Below are positions 7,525 through 15,205 of a stretch of 64,000 bases of DNA, piece after piece. The position numbers and the translations under genes were made by a program. Origin of the DNA: an uncultured Geobacteraceae bacterium (GTDB lineage Bacteria; Desulfobacterota; Desulfuromonadia; Geobacterales; Pseudopelobacteraceae). The notes under the pieces were generated by a model that worked only from the letters and a program-made list of their open reading frames with translations, had not been told where the DNA came from and did no database searches. The DNA is taken from the NCBI GenBank assembly GCA_903845365.1, contig CAIMXI010000452.1, positions 16,975-80,974 on the forward strand, in the 5' to 3' direction. Each line of letters starts with the position of its first letter. Within the stretch, counting starts at the first letter, position 1.

Positions 7525-8270
7525 GGTTTGTTGAGAGAACTCAAGAGTTTGTTGGCGTCAGCGCTGTGTACGCTGCCGGGAAATTCACGGGTAAGCTGAC
7601 CAAGGAGTTCTTGTGCTTTAGCTTTCTGGCCATCCTCCAGGTATGTTTTGCTGAGGTAATAAATCACTTCGTCACGTCGCGCCGTTTCCGGGAACATTTT
7701 GAGAGAAGTTTCAAAACGGGCAATTGCCGCTTTGTAGGCGTCTGTCTTCAAGTAGAAACGCCCCACGTATATTTCGTACTGAAGCTGTTTGTCTCGGCAG
7801 TCACGGTTTTTTTCCTGTACCTCTGCAAGGTGCTCCCCGTTCGGATAGAGTGTGAGGTATGAGGTAAGTACCATTTGAGCATTTTTCACCGGAGTCTGGT
7901 CGGTGTCAATGCTGTGAACCTGTTTGAAATAACTCAACCCCTGACGGTACAGGGCAAAATCGGATTGAAGATGTTTCGGATGCAGTTTTCTGAAATCCTC
8001 GTATCCTGCCGCAGCTTCAATAAAATCTTCATTCATGAAATAGGCGTTGGCAATACCTAATTCCGCCTGTGTTGAAAGTTCCGGGGACTGATACGTCTCC
8101 TTGACTTTTTTCCACTGGGCAATGGCGTCCTGATATTTTTTATCCTTAAAGAACTGCTCGCCTTCTGAATAAAGTTGATCAGCAGATTTCTTAACCTCAG
8201 GGGTGGCGCATCCCTGGAAAGAGAGAGAGGCAAGCATCATGAGCGCAATCAGTGTTACCGTAGTTTTCAT
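7521..8270 (-). CDS. Outer-membrane assembly lipoprotein, BamD-like (TPR)
   Basis: 249 residues. The ATG at 8270 gives a lipoprotein signal KTTVTLIALMMLASLSFQGC (lipobox SFQGC) and has GGGGA six bases upstream; further starts upstream lack these. The mature part is made of tetratricopeptide-type helical repeats (YSEGEQFFKDKKYQDAIAQW, AELGIANAYFMNEDFIEAA, YLSKTYLEDGQKAKAQELL), matching BamD/YfiO and ComL. BamD is an essential part of the BAM beta-barrel insertion complex on the inner face of the outer membrane. The assignment to BamD rather than another TPR lipoprotein rests on length and repeat order. Confidence 0.82.
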   Translation of the reverse strand: MKTTVTLIALMMLASLSFQGCATPEVKKSADQLYSEGEQFFKDKKYQDAIAQWKKVKETYQSPELSTQAELGIANAYFMNEDFIEAAAGYEDFRKLHPKHLQSDFALYRQGLSYFKQVHSIDTDQTPVKNAQMVLTSYLTLYPNGEHLAEVQEKNRDCRDKQLQYEIYVGRFYLKTDAYKAAIARFETSLKMFPETARRDEVIYYLSKTYLEDGQKAKAQELLGQLTREFPGSVHSADANKLLSSLNKP

Positions 8271-8286
8271 ACGAATCCCCATTATT

Positions 8287-9615
8287 TTATACGATTTCAG
8301 ACCCGCGAGCATCCGCAAGCAGTCGGCCGATTATGTCGTGGTTAAGCCAGAGAGTTGATGACGGCGGGTTCCACGAGCTGTGCAGTATAAGTCTGCCGGT
8401 GGCTAGGAACACGATCCTGGATAGTTCGGCGCAGACGAGCTGTTTCTGATCGGCGTGCATAGCCATGAGCTCTGCCGATGCTGCCAGCATAAGCTCAGCC
8501 TGCTCTCGGCTGTTATGCTGCGGCCAGGTTGTGAAGTCAACAATTTGAGCCAGCACCGGAGAGGAAAGATAGTTATCAGCCAGTTTCAGCATACCGGCTA
8601 CGGTTTCACCATCCTTCAGCAGTGCCTGACAACGGGTCTCAACGGCAGCAGCAATCTGTTCTCCGGATTCATGACGCAGAGCGGTCAAGAGCGGGTAAAG
8701 TGATATTTCAACTCCCAGAAAAAGCGCACTGGAATTGGTCTGAATTTCCGGGCAGTTGAAAACTGTTGCCGGGATTCCTTGGGCAGTAGCCTCCGCTGCG
8801 ATATCCTCAAGACGCTTCTTCGCAAATCCCTGTACGTATGGTGTATAGGATTGCCAGCGATACTCTCCGCCAATCAGCACTCCGGTACCATGATAGCCGT
8901 ACGCTGTGTAGCAGACCCGCGCTCCGGTGCCGGTGTTTCTCCCTCGCAGGGCGGCGGTGCCTTCGATCAGGTAGCGGAAGGTATCGGCGGTTACTTCGTT
9001 GAAGCTGACGTCGCAGAGATGACCGAGTGGGCTGTTCCAGAAAGCTTCGGAGGAGAGATATCTTTCGCCGGTTCCTTTAAAAATCCGGTTCAGAATCGGC
9101 ATGAAAACCCGAGCCCGTGGGATTCCGCCAGCCATTGAGTGAGCAAGGAGGATATTGGCCTTTGCCGGTATGCAGTCGATAAGCTCTGCTTCGAGTTGTG
9201 CCAGATGTGAACGGAAGCGGGCACTGCCGGCGGCAGATGCTTTTTCAACAGTTCCGTCGATAAAACTTATTGCAGCAAAATCATCCGGGCGCGCTTTTTT
9301 CAGTTGTTCCGCTATGGAAGGAGCTTCGTCAACGCATTCCATATCAAAACCGGCCTCCAGCGGAATGTTTATGATCCTCCCCCCGAGAAGTGCTTCCGCA
9401 TCAGTCAGCTCTTCAGGCGTAAGCGGTCGCAAAGTCCCATCATTTTCTCTTCGTCCCACCGTTGTGCCGATAACGGTCATGCCGATACGTTTTGCTTCAT
9501 CGACGAGACCGTTCGCATAGCCTCGCCCAAACAGTTCGCCAACGAGCAGCAGCACGTCGCCGGCTTTGTATCCAGATGGCTCAGGCAGATGTTGCAGTGG
9601 CCTGTATTCAGTCAT
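8287..9615 (-). CDS. Conserved protein, possibly FabMG-family enoyl-ACP reductase
   Basis: 442 residues. The N-terminus AGDVLLLVGELFGRGYANGLVDEAKRIG looks like a nucleotide-binding Rossmann start. Later landmarks are GTTVGRRENDGTLRPLTPEEL, LLAHSMAGGIPRARVFMPILNR, SFNEVTADTFRYLIEG, CYTAYGYHGTG and NCPEIQTNSSALFLGVE. I associate this with proteins annotated as FabMG-family enoyl-ACP reductase in Geobacter relatives, but from memory and without a search; the enzymatic role is uncertain. It is leftward, 16 bases before the bamD-like gene. Its upstream side is the left boundary repeat of the second Hsd island, so its own promoter region may have been altered by that insertion. Confidence 0.6.
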   Translation of the reverse strand: MTEYRPLQHLPEPSGYKAGDVLLLVGELFGRGYANGLVDEAKRIGMTVIGTTVGRRENDGTLRPLTPEELTDAEALLGGRIINIPLEAGFDMECVDEAPSIAEQLKKARPDDFAAISFIDGTVEKASAAGSARFRSHLAQLEAELIDCIPAKANILLAHSMAGGIPRARVFMPILNRIFKGTGERYLSSEAFWNSPLGHLCDVSFNEVTADTFRYLIEGTAALRGRNTGTGARVCYTAYGYHGTGVLIGGEYRWQSYTPYVQGFAKKRLEDIAAEATAQGIPATVFNCPEIQTNSSALFLGVEISLYPLLTALRHESGEQIAAAVETRCQALLKDGETVAGMLKLADNYLSSPVLAQIVDFTTWPQHNSREQAELMLAASAELMAMHADQKQLVCAELSRIVFLATGRLILHSSWNPPSSTLWLNHDIIGRLLADARGSEIV

Positions 9616-9680
9616 TCATTCCCCCATGTTAAGCATAAAATAAGTTACCTGTTTACCATGAATTGCATCGCCATGTGAAC

Positions 9681-9720
9681 ATAAAAAGCTGCCGTTGCAT
9701 AAAGCCGGTTATGTGCTATT
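9681..9720. repeat. Left 40-bp boundary repeat of the second Hsd island
   Basis: ATAAAAAGCTGCCGT then CATAAAGCCGGTT and TGTGCTATT; 37 of 40 bases match the copy at 17768-17807 in the same orientation. The stop codon of the leftmost island gene (9716-9718) lies inside it. The right copy carries the apparent hypE promoter, so this copy may be a relic of that promoter, pointing into the 3' end of the metallopeptidase gene. Differences are at three positions only. Confidence 0.85.
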
Positions 9721-10432
9721 CTTCCCAATCCTCGTGCCCCAGCGGAGACCTGCTCAATTCATCCTTGTAAAACTTCCACTTCGGCATAAACCTATCCATA
9801 AGAGCAACAAAGCGGCTGCTATGCGACGACTCCAGCAGATGCACCATCTCATGCACGACCACGTACTCCAGACATTCCGGCAGTTTCTTTGCCAATTCCG
9901 TATTAAGTCGAATATTCCGTGCACGGCAGTTACAGCTACCCCACTTCGTTTTCATCCGTTGATAAAAAATTTTCTCCACCTTCACGCCCAGGAGTGGTTC
10001 CCACTTACTGACTAACGGCGGAACAACAATTTTGAGTTGTTCCCGATACCATTCTGCCAGACTATTCCGCTTCTGCTCATCACTAGCACCCTGCCGGATG
10101 TGCAGCACCATCTGGTTGTGCTTCAATGACACGAAAGCCGCCGCGTCCTTTTCCTCTACCTTGAACAGATAACGCATCCCCCACAGGTAATGGCTTTCCC
10201 GGTCGAGATATTCTCGCGGTGTTTCACGTACCTGCCCTTGTAGCTTCTGTTGTTGCTTCTTGATCCAGGCTAGCTTGGAGATGGCAAACACGCGGATATT
10301 ATCGAGGGTCATCCGTTTTGGTGCAGAAATGCGTACCCTGCCAGCAGGCGGATAAACGCTCAGGTGGATATTCTTGATCTCCTTCCTTACCACGTCAATG
10401 GCGATGTCACCAATTTTGATCTGCGTGGTCAT
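9716..10432 (-). CDS. YgjP-like M48-type zinc metallopeptidase (DUF45), Hsd-linked
   Basis: 238 residues from the ATG at 10432. It has the zinc-protease motif HEMVH within YVVVHEMVHLLESSHSSRF, preceded by RMKTKWGSCNCRARNIRLN, both characteristic of the YgjP/WLM-like family. Its ATG shares a base with the hsdR stop (TGATG), so it is translated with the restriction operon; this family is often found beside type I hsdR genes. Its exact job there is unknown; proteolytic control of HsdR or a defence role are both only conjecture. The stop codon lies inside the left boundary repeat. Confidence 0.88.
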   Translation of the reverse strand: MTTQIKIGDIAIDVVRKEIKNIHLSVYPPAGRVRISAPKRMTLDNIRVFAISKLAWIKKQQQKLQGQVRETPREYLDRESHYLWGMRYLFKVEEKDAAAFVSLKHNQMVLHIRQGASDEQKRNSLAEWYREQLKIVVPPLVSKWEPLLGVKVEKIFYQRMKTKWGSCNCRARNIRLNTELAKKLPECLEYVVVHEMVHLLESSHSSRFVALMDRFMPKWKFYKDELSRSPLGHEDWEE

Positions 10433-13400
10433 CAATATTCCTTCTGCTTTTCTACAATGAGGAAGATCCGCTCGACCTCGGCCACGTTCTGTAATATTCC
10501 GTACAAAGCCGCTTTGATGACATTTTCCTTTGCCTGTACTCCTCGCCAGCCGTCAGGGCGAGTGTGCTTAACCGTTTCATCAATACGGAGAGCCAGATTT
10601 AAGGCCGGATCGTTCCCAGTCGTGTATTGTACAGATGGTTCAACAATACCAACTGTTTTTGCTGGCGCGGCTTCATCTGCTTTCAGATTATTGTACAACG
10701 CCCGTAACGCAGGACTTTTCTTCAACTGTTCGGGGGTATCGTCAGCCTGCCCAGCACCAACCCGCCTCGCCAGTTCGGCGATCTTCTTCAGGTACTCCTC
10801 GTAGTTATCCGCCTGTTCTTTGCGGAACTTGATGATCTCGTCCAGAATAGCCGACATCTTGTCGTAATAGGCCGGGTCATTCAGATGTTCCTTGATGATC
10901 TTGCTTCGGACATTGTTCTCGATGGTTTCGGCAACGGCGTTCTTGTTCCCTTTCAGTCCATCAGGCAGGTTGTTGATGGCGTTGGCAATGCCGGTGTTCA
11001 CAATCAGCTCAAGCAGCGGCATATTGTCGAATGGCGAAATCTTCCGTGGTGCATCGGCTTCGATATAGGTATCGATGAGATGCCGCATGTCGGCTTCGTA
11101 GGCCTTCATATCCAGGTTTTCAGAGGCGGCGTTGCGAATAATCTCGCGCAGATTCAGATAATCCTTGAGCTGTTGATTGATACGCTTTATGTCAGTATCG
11201 CTGTACCCAGCCTTGCCCAGTTCGTCCGATATATTGGCGTAGGCACGCACCAGCGCTACCGTCGCTTTGTAGAGAGCTGCCCGTTGTGGCTCCCGTTCTT
11301 TTAGGTCTGACGGTATCTCGGTATTGCCGCAGAAATAGTGGATATGCTCCAGCTCTCCCCTGGGCGGTGCCACCGGTTCGCAGAGCATGGCGATTGCTTC
11401 CAGCGCATTGTCCAGCCGTTCCCGCCCTTTGGTCAGGCGGTCTTGCAGCAGAATCTCGGGATCGACACCACCGGCGCTGTGATCCAACTCGGAGGTATAA
11501 ACCGCGATGGCGTTCTCCACTTTCTTGAAGAGATCCTTGTAGTCTACGACATAGCCGAACTCCTTATCTTCCCCATCCAGGCGGTTTGTTCGGCAGATGG
11601 CCTGGAACAGCCCGTGATCCTGCATTTTCTTGTCGATATAAAGATAGGTGCAACCGGGTGCATCGAATCCGGTCAGCAGTTTATCCACTACCACCAGCAA
11701 CTTCATATTTACCGGCTGCTCCTTGAACAGCTTCTTGGCGTGATCCTCGTACGCCTCGGTATTGGGCATACCAGTGTTTTTCAGCAACGTGGTGTAGGTG
11801 GTATAGATGGATTCCTTATCCGTTTCCGTGTTTGCGCCGGTATCCTCCAGGGTGATGTCTCTTGCCTGAGGGTTGTAGGAGGTAATGACCGCACACTTGC
11901 CTTTGAAGGAGGTCTTCTGGAACAGCTCGAAATACTTGCACGCCTCATAGATGCTGGAGGCCACCAGGATAGCGTTGCCGCGTTCGTTGGAGAGGCGCGG
12001 CTTAACGCTGAAGTCGAAGATGATGTCTTCCACCACCCGATCCATACGGGAGCGTGAACTGAGCACGTTCTGCATGGTGCCCCACTGCTCGCGCAGAGCC
12101 GCCTTCTGCCAATCGTTCAATCCTCTTGTCTTGGCGTCGAACCAGGTGTCGATCCTGTCTTCCGAGCCGAGCCGCTGATCGATGTCACGAGCCTCGTAGA
12201 TCAGGTCAAGCACAACCCCGTCCTCGACCCCCTCGCTGAACTTGTAGGTGTGGATGTATTTACCGAACACTTCCAGGCTGGTCTGTTTGTCCTGTTTGAG
12301 CAACGGTGTGCCGGTAAAGCCGATAAACACGGCGTTGGGCATCAGCGCTTTCATGGTGCGGTGCAGCTTGCCGCTCTGGGTACGGTGACATTCGTCCACA
12401 AAGACGAAGATCTCACCTACCGTCGGACAGGGTTGCGCTTCCAGATCTTTGATGAACTGCTCGAAGTCATCCACACCTTTTCTGCCGAACTTATGCACCA
12501 GCGAGCAGAGCAGGCGCGGCGTAGCCTGACCGAGCTGGGTCATCAGGTCGCGTCCGCTGGTGGCGCGGATCATGGGATGGCTGGCAGCGGTGAAGACCCC
12601 TTCGATCTGTTTGTCCAGCTCGTCGCGGTCGGTGACGATCACCACACGGGCATTTGGCTCGTTCTCCAAAATCCACTTGGCCAGCAGCACCATGACGATA
12701 CTTTTGCCGCTCCCCTGCGTGTGCCAGATGATGCCGCCCTGGCGTCGGTGGACATGCTCCTGTGCCGCCTTGATGCCGAAATACTGATGTACACGCGGCA
12801 GCTTCTTCATACCGCCATCGAACAGCACGAAGTCGTGCATAAGCTCGATCAGTCGCTCCTTGCTGCACATCTTGAGCAGATATTTATCCAGCTTGAAGCG
12901 GCTGTTGTCCGCCTCGTACTCTTTCCATCTCAGGAAATACTTCTCTTCCGTCTTGATGGTTCCGTATTGCAGCCCCTCGGAATCATTGCCGGCAAAGACT
13001 AACTGCACCGTACTGAAGAACCACTCATTGAACTGCGGCTGCTGGTTGGAGATGCTCTGGCGGATACCGTCGCCAATGGAGATACGGCTATTCTTCAGCT
13101 CCAGCACCCCCACGGCGATGCCGTTGACGTATAGCACCAGGTCTGGCCGCCGCTCAAAGTTGCCGCGCAGGGTCACTTCCTCGGCAATGGTGAAATCGTT
13201 GCTCGCCGCCTCATTCCAGTTGATGAGATGAACCGTCTCGGTATTCTGACCTGCAACTACCTGTACCTGAACGCCGTAGCGCAGCAGTTTGTAGACTTCC
13301 TTGTTGTTGTCGTAGAGGGAGCGGCAGGGGTTGTCCGCTTCGATGCGCAGTTTGTAGATGGCGCTGCTGATCTGTGCCGGGGTGTAGCCGTTTTCGTCAA

Positions 13401-13545
13401 GGTATGTGTAAAGCTGCTCTTCCTCGATGTTGCTGTTGTGACGACGGTGTGTATAGTCACCGTGGTAAAAATAGCCGAGTTCGTCACGGAACAGGGCGAC
13501 GATACGGTTCTGTGTTGCGCGTTCAGGTTGGCCGATTGTTGTCAT
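10432..13545 (-). CDS. hsdR: Type I restriction enzyme R subunit, EcoR124-like
   Basis: 1037 residues, the usual length for EcoR124-type HsdR. The nuclease domain has RRPDLVLYVNGIAVGVLELKN (Asp and E-x-K). Motor motifs are TQGSGKSIVMVLLAKW (Walker A), FVFVDECHRTQSGKLH, FIGFTGTPLLK and the later helicase motifs VVVDKLLTGFDAPGCTYLYID and AICRTNRLDGEDKEFGYVVDY. A helical C-terminal region follows (about 750-1000). It is downstream of hsdS and coupled to the metallopeptidase gene. It has little visible similarity to the HsdR at 2837-5239, so the window holds two unrelated type I systems rather than a duplication. Confidence 0.95.
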   Translation of the reverse strand: MTTIGQPERATQNRIVALFRDELGYFYHGDYTHRRHNSNIEEEQLYTYLDENGYTPAQISSAIYKLRIEADNPCRSLYDNNKEVYKLLRYGVQVQVVAGQNTETVHLINWNEAASNDFTIAEEVTLRGNFERRPDLVLYVNGIAVGVLELKNSRISIGDGIRQSISNQQPQFNEWFFSTVQLVFAGNDSEGLQYGTIKTEEKYFLRWKEYEADNSRFKLDKYLLKMCSKERLIELMHDFVLFDGGMKKLPRVHQYFGIKAAQEHVHRRQGGIIWHTQGSGKSIVMVLLAKWILENEPNARVVIVTDRDELDKQIEGVFTAASHPMIRATSGRDLMTQLGQATPRLLCSLVHKFGRKGVDDFEQFIKDLEAQPCPTVGEIFVFVDECHRTQSGKLHRTMKALMPNAVFIGFTGTPLLKQDKQTSLEVFGKYIHTYKFSEGVEDGVVLDLIYEARDIDQRLGSEDRIDTWFDAKTRGLNDWQKAALREQWGTMQNVLSSRSRMDRVVEDIIFDFSVKPRLSNERGNAILVASSIYEACKYFELFQKTSFKGKCAVITSYNPQARDITLEDTGANTETDKESIYTTYTTLLKNTGMPNTEAYEDHAKKLFKEQPVNMKLLVVVDKLLTGFDAPGCTYLYIDKKMQDHGLFQAICRTNRLDGEDKEFGYVVDYKDLFKKVENAIAVYTSELDHSAGGVDPEILLQDRLTKGRERLDNALEAIAMLCEPVAPPRGELEHIHYFCGNTEIPSDLKEREPQRAALYKATVALVRAYANISDELGKAGYSDTDIKRINQQLKDYLNLREIIRNAASENLDMKAYEADMRHLIDTYIEADAPRKISPFDNMPLLELIVNTGIANAINNLPDGLKGNKNAVAETIENNVRSKIIKEHLNDPAYYDKMSAILDEIIKFRKEQADNYEEYLKKIAELARRVGAGQADDTPEQLKKSPALRALYNNLKADEAAPAKTVGIVEPSVQYTTGNDPALNLALRIDETVKHTRPDGWRGVQAKENVIKAALYGILQNVAEVERIFLIVEKQKEY

Positions 13546-13650
13546 GCGCTTTTCCCCTTGGCATCACCTGCTTATATAAAGTTATACGGACTTATACGGC
13601 ATTATTCAGATAAAATCGAATAACTATTTATAAAGGGGTATTGTTGATCA

Positions 13651-15015
13651 TCATATCAGCCTTATCCTTCCGGTGAGCAGGTTGTGCATCATGCCTTGCT
13701 TGAGCTGACGGGTTTTGGCGAGCTTGGTTTCGAGGTTGGTGATTTCGGTATCCATGTCGGAGAGGATGGTGGCGATGGCGGTTTGTTCAAGTGTGCATGG
13801 TAAAGGAAACGCAACCTTCAAGAGAGCCGTCTTCGACAAGTTGTAACGAGTTGCCCCCTGCGCTAAAGACTTTAACAGTTCTCGACCCTCGCTACTTCTG
13901 AAATAGTAAGCCAAGTAAAGGCCATCGGCTTCTGCACCATTACGAAACCGGAATCCAAAACAAAAACTATTCAAAAACAAGTCATTAACATCTTCGGAAA
14001 GATATGCGCACAAACCAACTTCTTCTGGCGTTTCTGATGACCCATTAAAGAACAGATCACCTTTCATGACTCGATTTTGCGTCTCAGTGGGTGAAATTCT
14101 CACTTTCTCGAATCTGCCGCAGTCAATGATAACGTTTGCCATAATGTTCATGAATGTGATGTATAGAGCCGATCCCTCGCCGAAGTCTGATTTTGTTTTG
14201 CCTGTGAGGCCGCCAAATGTTGAACCAATTTCTCCCAATCGCGTCACCTCCCACTCCCCACTGAACCCCGGCAGACGCCTTTTGCCGGTGAGAAGTTCCT
14301 GCATGGCACCTTGTTTGAGGTAACGTTTTTTGGTGATGAGTTGCTTCAGGGATTCGATGAGGGCATCGGTGTTGCTCAACGCCTCGGCGATGGCGGATTG
14401 TTCTTTGCGGGGCGGCACAGGGTAAGAAAAATCGATTGCATGACTAATGTTGAACTGTTTTTGTGCAGTACCGTACTGAACGTGTGCCACTTGTGATAGA
14501 CCGAGTTCGGAGTTCATTAAGTAACAAAGCCAGTGCGAGTTAAAGCTGTGGTGTTGTCGAACAATCATCATAGACGCACAATTACAGCCATCAATCTCGG
14601 GTGGGACTACGGCAGTAATACCCGGCTCTCCAACACGCACTGTCACAAGGTCTCCAGCCGCAAGGCGAGACGAGACAATCAGATGATTACTGGCAGCACT
14701 TATTCTTCTGGCCGATTTCCAGTTAATGACATTAGGCTTTATGTCCGAGCCAACAAGCATTGGCACAGTGCCAGCTTCATCATAATATGTCGAAGGGTTG
14801 ATTACGAGACCAACACTTTGAGACGGGGATATTCGTTTGAGTGGCTTTACCTCCCAATCCTCCGGAATCACCCCAACCTCGGTCTGCTTATAACCTGTCT
14901 GAATCACGGATTTACACGGATTATTGGATTTCACGGATTGAATCGATTTTAAATCTGTGTCATCGGTGTAATCCGTTGAATCCGTGATTCCGACGGTTCT
15001 TTGATTCTGTGTCAT
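13651..15015 (-). CDS. hsdS: Type I specificity subunit HsdS with a repeat-derived N-terminus
   Basis: 454 residues from ATG 15015, which has AGGA about 9 bases upstream; a TTG at 15048 is the alternative. The canonical part starts at about residue 38 with YKQTEVGVIPEDWEV and has two recognition domains, each followed by a conserved helical spacer (PPRKEQSAIAEALSNTDALIESLKQ and LEQTAIATILSDMDTEITNLE). Residues 1-37 (with ITDSTDYTDDTDLKSIQSVK) are translated from an interspersed 'ATCCGTG' heptad repeat, which also supplies the ribosome site and start codon. hsdM is upstream beyond a 150-bp inverted repeat; hsdR follows. Confidence 0.92.
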   Translation of the reverse strand: MTQNQRTVGITDSTDYTDDTDLKSIQSVKSNNPCKSVIQTGYKQTEVGVIPEDWEVKPLKRISPSQSVGLVINPSTYYDEAGTVPMLVGSDIKPNVINWKSARRISAASNHLIVSSRLAAGDLVTVRVGEPGITAVVPPEIDGCNCASMMIVRQHHSFNSHWLCYLMNSELGLSQVAHVQYGTAQKQFNISHAIDFSYPVPPRKEQSAIAEALSNTDALIESLKQLITKKRYLKQGAMQELLTGKRRLPGFSGEWEVTRLGEIGSTFGGLTGKTKSDFGEGSALYITFMNIMANVIIDCGRFEKVRISPTETQNRVMKGDLFFNGSSETPEEVGLCAYLSEDVNDLFLNSFCFGFRFRNGAEADGLYLAYYFRSSEGRELLKSLAQGATRYNLSKTALLKVAFPLPCTLEQTAIATILSDMDTEITNLETKLAKTRQLKQGMMHNLLTGRIRLI

Positions 15016-15038
15016 CAGTGTAATCCTTTTAATCTGTA
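14901..15038. repeat. Heptad-type interspersed repeat array forming the hsdS 5' end
   Basis: A chain of ATCCGTG-like heptads (AATCCGTG, GTGTAATCC, GTGTCATC). Its left part 14901-14939 and right part 14952-14990 are imperfect inverted copies: both ends read GAATCACGGATT in opposite orientation. A further partial unit covers about 15004-15038. Similar heptad repeats are scattered in many bacterial genomes, usually between genes; here they are inside the coding sequence. Confidence 0.75.
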
Positions 15039-15055
15039 ATTCAGACAATTGGTGG

Positions 15056-15205
15056 TGTCACCATTCCATTGACATCGCTGTCATCCTGAGCGATAGCGAA
15101 GGATCTGCTGTTCTTTTTTGATCGTACAACGTCAAAAGCAGATCCTTCGTACCTCAGGATGACAAAATGGGCTGACCATACTGTTGTGTCAACGAAATGG
15201 TGACA
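15056..15205. repeat. Nested inverted-repeat (MITE-like) element between hsdM and hsdS
   Basis: Outer arms TGTCACCATTCCATTGACA (15056-15074) and TGTCAACGAAATGGTGACA (15187-15205) are inverted copies with two mismatches. Inner arms (15079-15109 and 15137-15164) pair through GTCATCCTGAG and AGCGAAGGATCTGCT with their complements. No coding sequence is inside. The right edge touches the hsdM stop codon (15206-15208). The shape suggests a non-autonomous element or a strong processing hairpin within the hsdM-hsdS transcript. Confidence 0.75.
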
